64,000 nt of DNA from Mytilus trossulus (taxonomy: Eukaryota; Mollusca; Bivalvia; Mytilida; Mytilidae): assembly GCF_036588685.1 (NCBI RefSeq), contig NC_086383.1, positions 55,689,448-55,753,447 of the forward strand. The letters run 5' to 3'. Made by a program: the position numbers and the translations under genes. A model generated the notes under the pieces. It saw only the letters and a list, made by a program, of their open reading frames with translations. It was not told the origin of the DNA and did not search any database. Positions 34,646 to 46,289 of the stretch are shown here, piece by piece. The number at the start of each line of letters is the position of its first letter. Position 1 is the first letter of the stretch.

Positions 34646-35535
34646 TATAACTTGCATCAATTATTTCTTAAGCAAAGTCAATATCAATTCGTGCCAATTA
34701 TCTTTAAATTCAAATATCGAAAGTTAAAGATAATTTTCCATGAATGTATTATACACCGATGGCATTTTTCTTTAAGGTCTTTAAATCTGTACAAAATCAT
34801 TACAGCTGTACTTTTTGTTTTCTACAACAGTATGCGATATTTCTGACATTTTACCAACCAGATTATAAATGCTTTAAGTGACTTACTTTAAACTTGTTAT
34901 TTCGGCATAGGTTGGAAATTAGAGGGATAAATACAAAGGACCCGAAAACCACAATCAAAGTCATGGGGAGGAAAAGTTAACTCTCTTCAATTTTCATCAA
35001 ATGTTAATGTGTAAAAATCTACATTTGTAATTTATAGATAACGTAACCACTTCCTGCTAAAAATCAATAAATTCTCGATTTTAAATATTTCACTTTTAAC
35101 AAGAAGGTAAGTTAATTCGTTGTTTATGTACTTACCAGTTGTACGATTTATGTCAGTAAATTGTTTATTTATTACAATACACTTTTCAAAAAACAGATAT
35201 GTAAGGTATAAATAATCATGTTGACTTCGAATTAAAAATGTATAAAGCACAAATATATCATTAAGAAAGTATGCGTAACCACAATCGAAATTAAGAATTA
35301 CAGAGTTGCAGGGTTGCAGAGTTACAATTTTCGGACGTTTAATAATCGAGTTCCACTTTTACAAATTGAGAAATATTAAGTTGGAATTTCAGACTAAAGG
35401 AGTTACATACTCTTACAATTAAAATAATTGCTATGTTTGAATATTTACCCTTTGTATTTCTGTAACGCCTCGTGTTGATATGAGAGAACCAATAGTATCA
35501 AGGATAATATATAAACTAATAAGTAAAATATACTT
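34646..35535. other. Intron 1 of gene D, no recognisable feature
   Basis: AT-rich. Bases 35280-35335 are locally repetitive ('CAGAGTTGCAGGGTTGCAG'). The frames at 34625-34846 and 35032-35250 show no motif. Confidence 0.4.
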
Positions 35536-35602
35536 ACTTTTGAGAATCAACAAACTCACACCGTTTCGAATAAAATCTCATCAGCTTTGCTTTTATACAA
35601 GT
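35530..35602 (-). promoter_or_regulatory. Core promoter, noncoding exon 1 and donor of mytimycin gene D
   Basis: On the minus strand TATAAAAG (35597-35590) is followed directly by 'CAAAGCTGATGAGATTTTAT', as in genes A and C. Exon 1 would end at 35538 before the donor GTAAGTATA, 59 bases after the TATA box begins. Transcription start is inferred at about 35566. The flanks differ from the A and C promoter blocks, so this conserved core is not merely part of a recent copy. Confidence 0.7.
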
Positions 35603-35803
35603 GCTGTTTAGTCATTGGTTCACAAGGTTAACATGAACTTATTAATCAAAAGAAAACGGCCACATGGTATTTACATAAAACAGTCCTTCTTAGAATTCAT
35701 GTGCTTGATAAAAACACGAGTTTCTCGTTAAAACAAGGACATGAAAGAACTTAATCAAACACCAGGATGTGTTTGTTTGTTAGTTTATATATATATATAT
35801 GTA

Positions 35804-37440
35804 TCATATTTTCCCTCCGGTTTATATGATCCGTTCATCCTATATTGTCTCTTAAAATTCAAGAGTCAATCTTAAATTGAGAGTAAATTATATGGCCTTC
35901 CAAATACCGTTTCGATCCCTAACATCACTGAAGAGACATACATTGTCGAAATCTAGATCTGGTGTACTAAAGAAATATTGACACCGAATGTTTGTGGCAA
36001 TACATCGTAGCCACAAGTTAACATTTTTTTCTTTCTTTCTGTGACGTATTAAATTTATATTCAGATCCATTTTGTTACATCTTGTGATCAATTTTATTTG
36101 GCAATCGTCAATGGCAGTCAGCAGGGTTATAGAACATCAGTTGTTCGACCTGTTAGTCAAATGCGTTTTGTTTAAATATACTTTTTCACTTTTTGGTCTT
36201 TTGGAAAATGTTGTTTGTGCTGTTTTTAGACCCTTCTACAACGAAATTTGTTTGACATGCACACGTATAAAAATTGCGGTTTTTATCCAACGCAATCATA
36301 GGTTTGAACGTAGTTTTCAATTTAGACTCGTTTATATTTTTTGTTTGGGCATGTCTCATATTTTCCCTCCGGTTTATATGATCCGTTCATCCTATATTGT
36401 CTCTTAAAATTCAAGAGTCAATCTTAAATTGAGAGTAAATTATATGGCCTTCCAAATACCGTTTCGATCCCTAACATCACTGAAGAGACATACATTGTCG
36501 AAATCTAGATCTGGTGTACTAAAGAAATATTGACACCGAATGTTTGTGGCAATACATCGTAGCCACAAGTTAACATTTTTTTCTTTCTTTCTGTGACGTA
36601 TTAAATTTATATTCAGATCCATTTTGTTACATCTTGTGATCAATTTTATTTGGCAATCGTCAATGGCAGTCAGCAGGGTTATAGAACATCAGTTGTTCGA
36701 CCTGTTAGTCAAATGCGTTTTGTTTAAATATACTTTTTCACTTTTTGGTCTTTTGGAAAATGTTGTTTGTGCTGTTTTTAGACCCTTCTACAACGAAATT
36801 TGTTTGACATGCACACGTATAAAAATTGCGGTTTTTATCCAACGCAATCATAGGTTTGAACGTAGTTTTCAATTTAGACTCGTTTATATTTTTTGTTTGG
36901 GCATGTCTCATATTTTCCCTCCGGTTTATATGATCCGTTCATCCTATATTGTCTCTTAAAATTCAAGAGTCAATCTTAAATTGAGAGTAAATTATATGGC
37001 CTTCCAAATACCGTTTCGATCCCTAACATCACTGAAGAGACATACATTGTCGAAATCTAGATCTGGTGTACTAAAGAAATATTGACACCGAATGTTTGTG
37101 GCAATACATCGTAGCCACAAGTTAACATTTTTTTCTTTCTTTCTGTGACGTATTAAATTTATATTCAGATCCATTTTGTTACATCTTGTGATCAATTTTA
37201 TTTGGCAATCGTCAATGGCAGTCAGCAGGGTTAAAGAACATCAGTTGTTCGACCTGTTAGTCAAATGCGTTTTGTTTAAATATACTGTTTCACTTTTTTG
37301 GTCTTTTGGAAAATGTTGTTTGTGCTGTTTTTAGACCCTTCTACAACGAAATTTGTTTGACATGCACACGTATAAAAATTGCGGTTTTTATCCAACGCAA
37401 TCATAGGTTTGAACGTAGTTTTCAATTTAGACTCGTTTAT
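35804..37440. repeat. 552-base satellite-like tandem repeat, three copies
   Basis: Units start at 35804, 36356 and 36908, each 'TCATATTTTCCCTCCGG'. The first two appear identical; the third has about two substitutions or indels (such as 'GGGTTAAAGAAC' for 'GGGTTATAGAAC') and lacks its last 20 or so bases. Runs of TA flank the array on both sides (about 35789-35803 and 37437-37455). Each unit contains open frames of 67 and 111 codons on opposite strands, repeated only because the DNA is. They carry no motif. Confidence 0.92.
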
Positions 37441-37455
37441 ATATATATATATATA

Positions 37456-37618
37456 ACTCGTCTAAACATCAACCCAACAATGTTAGATCTGTAAATTTGC
37501 TTTCGCAAATTTTTGGTTCTTCCCTCGCCGGGATTCGAACCCATGCTACTGTGATATCGTGACACCAAATCGCCTGCACTGCAGCCGTCCCGCTAGACCA
37601 CACGACCACCTGGGCTCT
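37456..37618 (-). mobile_element. tRNA-derived SINE, copy 1
   Basis: On the minus strand the head carries RNA polymerase III promoter boxes: box A 'TGGTCTAGCGG' (37600-37590) and a perfect box B 'GGTTCGAATCC' (37541-37531). A body follows with a perfect 8-base stem and GAAA loop (37512-37493), then a tail 'TAGACGAGTTGT' running into TA repeats. It looks identical to the copy at 53.28-53.44 kb, so the family was active recently. Confidence 0.85.
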
Positions 37619-38085
37619 CAAAAAAAGAGCTTTCGGTGGCCATATGTTACCTTTCCACGTCAGTTTTAATCTAGCGGCGTACTACAGTACATGATATATA
37701 AGGCATGAAGATGTTATTGTTACAGATCAGCTAAATTATCTATAGTAAAGGATCCTACAAATTAATGTAAGATACAGTCACAGAAAATAATTATATTCAT
37801 AAGTACGTCTGAGTCAGTGACAACCCTACAACAGATGTATCCATCGGATCGCCATCAATGATGGTGATACATGGCTGTGTACATAATGTATATACAACTC
37901 GTCTAAACATCGACCCAACAATAAGGCATGTTATTGTTACAGATCAGCTTAATTATCTATAGTAAAGGATCCTACAAATTAATGTAAGATACAGTCACAG
38001 AAAATAATTATATTCATAAGTACGTCTGAGTCAGTGACAACCCTACAACAGATGTACCCATCGGATATATATATATATATATAAC
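37619..38085. repeat. Two partial copies of a SINE-linked repeat
   Basis: About 140 bases at 37720-37860 ('CTATAGTAAAGGATCCTAC', 'ACGTCTGAGTCAGTGACAAC') recur at 37922-38062 almost unchanged. Before the second copy lies a SINE tail remnant 'ACTCGTCTAAACATCGACCC' (37896-37918). The block ends in TA repeats (38065-38083). It looks like nested or tandem insertion of one longer SINE-related unit. Confidence 0.65.
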
Positions 38086-38650
38086 ACATTATTAAGTGAC
38101 ACAATTTAAAAAAGTTGAGACATTTAAAAATATTATGAATTAGTGGTTACTAACTGCTTTGTTAAGAGGTATACTAAGATGTAATTTATTTTCAATTGAA
38201 TATCCTTCACCCTCCATGCTTTACCAGTTTATGCAACAAAAGAAAAGTGATGAAATCAAAAAATTGTGAATTTTGACATATTTTCCTTTGCATTAACAAA
38301 TATACATTGGCCTTTCTTTGAGTACATTGAATGCGTTGATGAGTAATGATTTTTAGAAAAAGTAATGTTCCCTCGGTTTCAAAAAACGTCTCTTGTTTTC
38401 AAACAATGTCATCATTGAAATGGACGATTTTGTAGGGATTTTATTTTTAGATGCATGTAAATTAATTGGTTACTGTGAGATCTCCAATAAAGTTTAGGGG
38501 ACCGAAATTGTCTGTTATCGCCAATTTGGCAAGTCACCCATTATCCCTCCGAAATAATTGTTTGTGGGGATATATGCAAATTATCTGTCCTTGCTACCAA
38601 CACCCGCAGGATACTCTGACTTTCAAGAAAGTGTCCAATAAGTAATAATG
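38086..38650. other. Spacer, no recognisable feature
   Basis: No exon-like stretch, motif or known repeat seen. Confidence 0.4.
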
Positions 38651-38795
38651 TGGGTTCGCCAGACGTGCGTTTGTCCTACAACAGCTGCATAAGTGACACC
38701 TGAATCAAAGAGTACATGCAGTAAGGAGTTGACGAGCATTAAGAACCCAAAATTATGAAGGTTTTGTCAGATACAACTCATGTAAATTATTCCTG
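38651..38795 (+). repeat. Dispersed repeat R3, diverged
   Basis: 'TTCGCCAGACGTGCGTTTGTC' in part, and 'GAGCATTAAGAACCCAAAA' in part, match R3 with many changes. Confidence 0.5.
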
Positions 38796-39540
38796 GTTTG
38801 GAAAATCAATAGAACTAAGAAAAAATATTGTGAACAGTTAATTAATAATAATGACAATTTTAATGATGATAATTGACATAGTCAGGTTATATGTAGTACA
38901 GCTCTGCATGATTCGAGGTTAAAAAAAACAGTGGATGGTAAAATTTCAGTCAGGTATGAATACACACTGTGGTATTTGGCATTTTGGTCCAAGTATACTT
39001 TCAAAGATGAAAGTGTTTGTGTATACAACTCACGTTAAGACAGCTGATCGCTAATCAAGCATTCAAAGTTCGATTATGTGTAGGAAAATCAAGCTTATAT
39101 TTTCAGGTTCCTTGGGCTATTTGCTGGTTGACTGTCCGTATGTTCATACCAACTTCGTTCATTGGTCAGGAAACCATTGTCACGTTTACACACACTCATT
39201 TTTATACGAAGTTTTTTATGCATTAACAAAAATATATGAAGAATACTTATTACACACATATTCACATTTAAGAATCCAAAAGTAGGCTCACTTGATTAAA
39301 AGTGTAAATTTTAGTATTTTTCCAAATTGTAGTTCAAAATGGCATAACTTAAGACTATTCATATCACAAATCTTTTGACATTTTATAATAAATCAATCTT
39401 TAATGAGATAATGTTGTTTAAAATGACAACAAATGTCAATTTTATTGTGAATTGTCCTTATAAAAATAAAAGACACGATACCGGATTATTATCCAGCCAT
39501 CCTTTCATTGACAATATCACAGGATGAATAACCAACTACA
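38796..39540. other. Spacer, no recognisable feature
   Basis: Two overlapping 69-codon frames (39017-39285) show no motif and overlap in different frames, so neither is supported. Confidence 0.35.
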
Positions 39541-40800
39541 CGTCAAAGGTCTTGATGGCCTCGATTTAGACTTAAATTAATTATGTCTGAAACTATCATT
39601 TCTTATATAGATACTTATAAATTCCATACATACAATCTAAATCTCTTTCATCTTGTAACAGTATTAAAACATTTGACTGTTCTACTCTTTACACAAGTAT
39701 TCAACATTAAAAACTTAAAGACAAATTGAAAGAGTTGGTATTGCTTTGCTTCATAAAAAAGAATGGCCAACGTAGATACAAGTATCTTGTCTTAGGGAGG
39801 GATAAATCCTACTTTGTAAAGGATCACCCTGATTCAAACAAAAAATTCTCTGAAACTGATATTATTAAGATGCTTGATTTCTTGATTGACAACATATTTG
39901 TTACGTTCGGAGGGCGTGTTTTTCAACAGACTGTCGGCATTCTAATGGGAACAAACTGTGCACCTCTACTTGTCGACTTGTTTTTTTTATCATTATGATG
40001 CTTACTTCATGCAGGAACTTCTTAGAAAGAAAGATAAGAAGTTAGCAGTATCCTTTTACTCTATTTTCCGCTATATAGATGATGTTCTTTCACTAAATAA
40101 TTCAAAATTTGGTGACTATGTGGAACGCATCTATTCCATCGAACTAGAGATAAAGGATACTACAGATACAGTTAATTCGGCTTCATATATTGACTTACAT
40201 CTAGACAATGAGAGTCGGAACTGTCCATTTCTAAGTTGCAACATTCCTGCAGCACCTGCATACGGGGTATGTTTCTCCCAATTGATACGATATTCCCGTG
40301 CTTGCATTTCCTATCTTGATTTTCTTGATAGAGTGTTGCTGCTCACAAGGAAGCTAATAAACCAAGAGTTCCAAATGGTGAAGTTGAAATCATCCCTTCG
40401 TAAATTTTACGGACGCCATCACGAGTTGGTTGACCGTTATAAAAAAAAAAGTTCTACAAATGATATCGGATATGTTCTTAACGTCGTAACTACAATCCCC
40501 TTTCCCTTTCATGAATGTGACCTACTGAATTAGACTATTTACCGGATTTGTTATCACATAAGCAACACAACCGGTGCCACATGTGGAGCAGGATCTGCTC
40601 ACCCTTCTAGAGCACCTGAGATCACCCCTAGTGTTTGGTTTGGGTTCGTGTTGTTTATTCTTTAGTTTTCCATGTTGTGTCATATGTACTATTGTTTGTC
40701 TTTTTATTTTTAGCCATGGCGTTGTCAGTTTGCTTTATATTTATGTGTTTTACTGTCCCGTTGGTATCTTTCGTCCCCCTTTTATACTTATATCAAAACA
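39541..40800 (+). mobile_element. Penelope-like reverse transcriptase relic, copy 1
   Basis: Translation from about 39664 gives 'TFDCSTLYTSIQH' (motif of the first reverse transcriptase aspartate), then 39726-39998 carries 'GGRVFQQTVGILMGTNCAPL', then a frame change near a T-run at 39979-39986, then 39958-40533 carries the catalytic 'FRYIDDVLSLNNSKFGDYVE' and ends past 'LRKFYGRHHELVDRY'. This is the conserved core of an element abundant in bivalves. The MGTN-type motif and overall order suggest a Penelope-like element, although I could not test this. The last 225 bases (from 40575, 'CATGTGGAGCAGGATCTGC') are the R7 tail. The frameshift and a gap in the expected 'LYDKRDDF' region make it inactive. 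Confidence 0.65.
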
Positions 40801-42400
40801 ATCATTGCCAATTACAACTAACATTTTCAATGACAAACACGTTTTGCAGGGTCTCAGTATTGACGACTTCAATTCTAAACCTCCTGATTACACTTGTGCT
40901 AGTTCCCAATTCACATATTATCCAGCTGGCCGCGTTATAACTGGCGTCCGCAGTCGAGGATTATGCCAGGCAATGCGCTAAGCTCGAGAAGGAAGACGTA
41001 GATACTTACTACGTTCGGAGGGCAGATGCTAAGTCTATCTCGAAAGAGCCAAAGGTTGCAAAACTCTTGTCCAACCTCCATGACACATATGTTTTTTCCC
41101 CGCAGATAAAATCCCAAACAAAATAGTTTTTGAGCGTAAAACTCATTTCATAAACTGCTTGACAAATGAATTAGGTCTTGACAATTCACTTGCAAACTCA
41201 ACATATACTCTCACAACACTTATTAAAGAGGAAATCCTGGATAATTATAGGTCTGTTCCGTATTACTTTGGAATTTCAACACAATTTGAAGAACTGGAAC
41301 TCCCATCACTGTTTTGAATGCCTTAACGAGATAAGTGTTCTTACACACAGCGTTATATTGCTGGGTTTCCCAAGTGCTCCACAAAACCTCTTTCTAAATT
41401 ATATACATCTATTTTATCAGTAATTTAAGCCGGGCTTCAAAGTTATTGTGAAACTGCATAGTCTAGAGCTGGCGTGAATCAGATGTGGATACTAAAAAAA
41501 TCCAAAGATCTTTTAGAGTAAATACAATCTTATTCTCTTTCATCTTGCAATAATATTAAAGCATTTGACTTTTCTACGCTTCACACATTTATTTCCCATT
41601 CCAAACTTAATAGACAAAGTGAAGAGTTGGTATTGCTTTGTTTAAAAAAAAAGAATGGTCAACGTAGAAACAAGTATCCTTTTTAGAAAGGTTTAGATAC
41701 TACATAGAAAAGGTTCACACTTATTCAGACAAAAATATCTCTGAAACTGACATCTTCAAGATGCTTCATTTCTAGCTATAAATAAAGAACATATTTGTAA
41801 CGTTTGGATGATGTGTTTTCTCAACAGACTGTCGGTATTCTAATGGGAACCATGTGTTCCCCTCTTCTTGTCAACTTGTTTCTTTACCATTATGAGGCTG
41901 TCTTCGTACAGGAATTTCTTAGAATGAAAAATAAGAGGTTAGCAATATCCTTTTCCTTTACTTTCCGCTATATAGATGATGTTCTCTGACTAAATAATTC
42001 AAAATTTGGTGACTTTGTTGAACGCATCTAGTTAAAATGTATTAACCGTTTTACAGATGACATCCAATATGTTTCTTACGTCGGTACTACAATCTCCTTC
42101 CTATTTATGGAGTGACTTACCGAATATGACTACCGGGTTTGTCAAACATGAGTAACACGACCGGTGCCACATGTGCAGCAGAATCTGCTTACCCTTCCAG
42201 GAGCACCTACAGAAAGATCACAAGTTTTTGATGGTTTCGTGTTACTCAGTCTAAAGTTTTTTTTATTGTTTCTTGTGTACTATTATTTCTCTGTTTGTCG
42301 CTTTCATTTTAAGCCATGGCGTTGTCAGTTTGTTTTCGATTTATAAGATTGATTTTTCCTCTTGTATCATTCGCCCCTCTTTCAAAACTACAACTTATTA
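40801..42400 (+). mobile_element. Penelope-like element relic, copy 2, head-to-tail with copy 1
   Basis: It begins directly after the tail of copy 1. Translation in changing frames gives 'NSKPPDYTCASSQFTYYPAG' (from about 40870), then 'ISKEPKVAKLLSNLHD' (about 41040), then 'NKIVFERKTHFINCL' (about 41120) and an 'EEILDNYRSVPYYFG' segment, all from the region before the reverse transcriptase. The core follows at 41540-42010 ('AFDFSTLHTF', 'QQTVGILMGTMCSPLLVNL', 'FRYIDDVL' plus a stop) and then the R7 tail at 42160-42390. Many stops and deletions are present. Tandem, partly truncated copies are known for Penelope-like elements, which supports the assignment. Confidence 0.6.
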
Positions 42401-42879
42401 TCAGCTACCCTTACATTTTAGAGTCTCCCAATTAGATGCCTTTGACGTACATTATCAAGCGACCAATAACCATCATCTCTTTCATCGACAGTTGGACAAA
42501 ACATATGAAAACTTCTTTTTGACTGTAACATCCGACTTTAAACTATAATGGTCTACTTTTACAAATTGTGACATGGATGGAGAGTTGTCTCATTCGCACT
42601 TATACTACATCTTCGTGTATCTATATTGACACACGCTTACATTTGTACTTTATTGGATAATTAGTTGCTACCGAAAGATTTGGATATATGTAAACGCCAG
42701 AGCATTGAACGCTTAGCAAGTTTTCATGCAAAGATATCAAATTGGGTTTTTTTTTTTCAGGAAGGTTTCACGTTATTTTTTTTGATAAAATGATTTAACA
42801 TTAATTACTGATATAATGCAATGCAACTTCCTCATAAAATGCTGCTTATAGTAAAGTTAACACCTGGTCTTCCGATTGC
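42401..42879. other. Spacer with repeat scraps
   Basis: The piece 42540-42600 ('GGTCTACTTTTACAAATTGTG', in part, and 'GAGAGTTGTCTCATTCGC') is the end of an R5- or R1-type repeat. Nothing else recognised. Confidence 0.4.
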
Positions 42880-43240
42880 GTGAGGCCATTTCAATTAATA
42901 TTTTATAATGTGTCTTCCTATGTTGTGATGTTACACTAGATAAGGATGAAAATTTGGTACTATTCAAACGTTTAAACCCGCTGCATTTGTTTGAACCTGT
43001 CCTAAGTTAGCAATCTGGTGTTCAGTAGTTGTCGTTTGATGATGTGGTTGAGAAGTGTTTCTCGTTTCTTCGTGTTTATATAGATTGGCCGATGGTTATC
43101 CCGTTTGGATGTAATTGTTGGGGCCCTTTAAAGCTTGCTGTTCGATGTGAGCCGGGGCTCCCTGTCGACGACCGTACTCTAAACTTTACATGTTTATTTT
43201 TATAATTTGTGACTTGGCTGGAGATTTGTCTCACATGACA
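42880..43240 (-). repeat. Dispersed repeat R5
   Basis: Landmarks 'CGTTTAAACCCGCTGCATTTG' (in part), 'AGATTGGCCGATGGTTATCCC' (in part), 'GGGGCCCTTTAAAGCTTGCTG' (in part). Relatives at 5430-5690 and 49030-49380. The short minus-strand frame over it is a shadow. Confidence 0.55.
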
Positions 43241-43945
43241 AATATACAATATTTCATTAAAAGTATGGCTAGCATTCTTTCCAACATTAGCATTAGTTTT
43301 TTTTTCAATCAAAGCCGCATATCCGGTAAGAAACAAATATTTAAATGATTACATTTTACGCAGAGAGAGAATCCGCGACCTCCTGAAATCGTAACCGACA
43401 AGATAACTAACGACGCAGTTGTTTAGCTGAATTAATGCATGATGTACAACAAATTTCTACATTCAACTAATTAATCGTTTTACAAAAAGAAATACATCAA
43501 GCTTGTTCTATAAACCCAATCTAGATCCTAAAGATTACAAATGATCACTCAATTTTCTAATTTTTCTTCATTTGGTATTTTTGCCACTTATTCTCTATTG
43601 TTTTTTTGCTGTTCTCTCACCTATATATTTGGAACATTGACTTTTTATTCTCTATTCTCGTTTTATTATGTAAACCCCAATCAGACCCTCAATAAAAATA
43701 TGTTTCATAACCAAATGATAATTAAGGAAATATGTCTGTTTAACGAATTAAGTAAAACAAATTAACATTATATAGTTATGTATCATCTCGACTTATTCAA
43801 ACTGGTTTGCATGTGTGTGGGCTTAATTTGTTAACATAAATAATTCAATATCACAAATATTTCGACTTATTATGAAACGTATGTGATGCATGTTCACTTA
43901 CCTGTAATTCAGTGGTTGTCGCTATGTATTATCATATTTGTTTTT
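43241..43945. other. Spacer, no recognisable feature
   Basis: AT-rich. The 74-codon frame at 43541-43765 is rich in F, S and Y because of AT composition and has no motif. Confidence 0.4.
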
Positions 43946-44155
43946 CGTTAAATTTTTTACATAAATAAGGCCATTAGTTTTTCTCGTTTGAATTGTTTTA
44001 CATTGTCTTATCGGAGCCTTTTATAGCGGACTATGCGGTATGGGCTTTGCTCATTGTTGAATGTCGTACGGTGACCTATAGTTGTTAATGTTTGTGTCAT
44101 TTTGGTATTTGGTGGATAGTTGTCTAATTTGAAATCATACTACATCTTTTTTTTA
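43946..44155 (-). repeat. Dispersed repeat R1 on the reverse strand
   Basis: 'AATAAGGCCATTAGTTTTTC', 'GGACTATGCGGTATGGGC' and 'ATTGTTGAATGTCGTACGG' match R1 in reverse complement. Confidence 0.65.
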
Positions 44156-44920
44156 TATTACACTATTATTCCTTTAGCTCTAGCAGTTTTTAAGATTGAA
44201 TTCAAAAACTGTCAAACAAAAGTATCAACAAAAATGTCGATCTCTGAGCATGCTAAATTGAGTTTAAAAATTAATTTCATCAATAACAAAACAAAAAGAA
44301 AATAAATGTCATACCCATGACTTTCTGAAAGCAAAATGGTGTCTTAATCCTGACTGTATGGCTAGTTTAACCTCTGATATTCGTGAGAGTTATTTATAGA
44401 AATGTTAAATTAAGAAAGTGGTTGGGCAACAAATCAGTTAATGCGACAATAATTAGGATCAAATCAAATGGTCGTAATATTTATATTAACCTCGTGTTAA
44501 AAGTCCGCAAAACACTGGGGGCCTTGGCTTATGAATTTACCGGAATATGGTGTAATATAAAAAAAGAAGATGTGGACTGATTGCCAATTAGACAACTACC
44601 CACCAAATACCAATATTCGTTACTGATGAAGTTAAATAGATAAAAGCACTATGAGCGCATCTAATTGGTAACGTGTTGTTTTTATTTGTTCATCTCTTAT
44701 GTGTATTATAGGGTGCCAGGTAAGCGATTCAGGTTCCTTTGATGCATTTTTAATTCAAATATAGGTGTTTAATGTTATAGATGCTTTTTTCATCTTTGCT
44801 TTGAGATTGTGACACAATGTTATCTGTTATGTCTGTTTTGTTCACGCATCGTTGTAAATATAATCGAATTTGATGCGACTGTCATCCAAGTGATATGTTT
44901 AGTGCTATAAAACCAGATTT
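44156..44920. other. Spacer with an R1 scrap
   Basis: At 44555-44625 an R1 head fragment is visible ('AAAGAAGATGTGGACTGATTG', in part). The frames at 44120-44305 and 44383-44580 show no motif. Confidence 0.4.
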
Positions 44921-45080
44921 AATCCTTTATTTTCTATATTTGAAAATACCTGTACCAAGTCAGGAATATGGCAATTGTTGTCCATTCGTTTGATGTGTTT
45001 TATCATTTGATTTTGCCATTTGATTGGGAGATTTCTGTTTTGAATTTTCCTTGATGTTTTTTTATGATTTTAATTTTTGC
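44921..45080 (+). repeat. Dispersed repeat R6
   Basis: 'CCTGTACCAAGTCAGGAATA', 'CCATTCGTTTGATGTGTTTT' and 'GGGAGATTTCTGTTTTG' match R6 at 15590, 51150 and 52770. Confidence 0.6.
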
Positions 45081-45469
45081 ATGATCTGAAATAAATTTAA
45101 ATAAGATTATGTTAAAAGGTTAGATATGGTTTGACGTTTCAATGTCAGCGATACGATATAAAGAATGTTCTGAGTAAATAAAATCGTTTCCAAGGATAAA
45201 TTCGTATGACGCTTTACAATTTATACCTGTAAATAAAGTATTTGTTCATTACATAAAATATGCCATAGAAACTGCTACAAAAATTGGACATCTATTAATA
45301 CATGTCAAAGGTTAAATTTTGTTTACAATAACAACATAATGTGTACCAAGATATCTGCACAAGAACCGCATATTGAAAATAAATGTCGCGTCAGTGATGC
45401 TGGAGGACGGGTTGTGTTTTGTTATTGCACCTTACATGTACATGTATCTCATGTAAAACAAGTAAAGGC

Positions 45470-46165
45470 AACAGTAGAATTTCGTTGTTCACAATTCATA
45501 AATCGAATGAGAAAAAACAAATCCATGTTACAAATGCAAAACTGAAGGAACCACATCAAATATAAGAAGAGTACAACCACACAACAGATCCACTTAAATG
45601 CAACACAGACAGAAACGAACTATAAGAAAACAAAACAATTTTCATGACTTGGTACAGGACATTTTAAGAAAAAATGATGGGTTTAACCTGGTTTTGTGGC
45701 TAACCAAACCTCGCACTTTAACCATGATGTTGAATATAACACTTAAAAGAGGGACGAAAGATACCAAAGGGATAGTCAAACTCATAAATCCAAAACAAAC
45801 CGACAACGCCATGGCTAAAAATGAAAAAGACAAACAGAAAAACAACAGTACACATGACACAACATAGAAAACTAAAGAATAAACAACACGAACCCCACCA
45901 AAAACTGGGGATGATCTCAGGTGATCCGGAAGGGTAAGCAGATCCTGCTCCACATGTGGCACCCGTCGTGTTGCTTATGTGATTACAAATCCAGTAAATA
46001 GTTTATTTGGTAGGTCACATTCATGAAAGTGAAGGGGATTGTAGTTACGACGTAAGGAACATATCTGATATCATTTATGAAACGGTTATTCCATAACGGT
46101 CAACCAACTCGTGATGGCGTCCGTAACATTTACGAAGGGATGATTCCAACTTCATCATTAAATTA
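45470..46165 (-). mobile_element. Dispersed repeat followed by an inverted Penelope-like 3' end
   Basis: Bases 45475-45735 match the composite at 24225-24500 ('GTTTAACCTGGTTTTGTGGC'). Bases 45740-45965 are the R7 tail in reverse ('CCAAAACAAACCGACAACGCC' in part, 'CAGATCCTGCTCCACATGTG'), and 45966-46165 are the reverse of the end of the reverse transcriptase frame ('CAACCAACTCGTGATGGCG'). The frames over it (45598-45867, 45642-45962) are shadows. Confidence 0.6.
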
Positions 46166-46289
46166 CAACGGTACATGGCAGAACTACAGTACTACAGCAC
46201 AAATATATGCAAAAAAAAATCAGGACAGAGAATTGTTTTGAATGAAATGACAATAATGTGTATATAATGCTCATCTCTACCAGGCTAAC

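Noticed and set aside
36072-36407. A 111-codon frame repeated at 36624 and partly at 37306
   Set aside because: Repetition comes from the 552-base tandem DNA repeat. The frame has no domain, signal peptide or codon pattern suggesting selection.
37531-37600. Possible tRNA gene on the minus strand
   Set aside because: Box A and box B are present, but the head runs on into a SINE body and tail, and the same unit recurs identically at 53.3 kb, so it is a SINE and not a working tRNA gene.
45598-45962. Open frames on both strands of 89 and 106 codons
   Set aside because: They lie in dispersed repeat and Penelope-like tail sequence; similar frames appear at 40574-40981 for the same reason.
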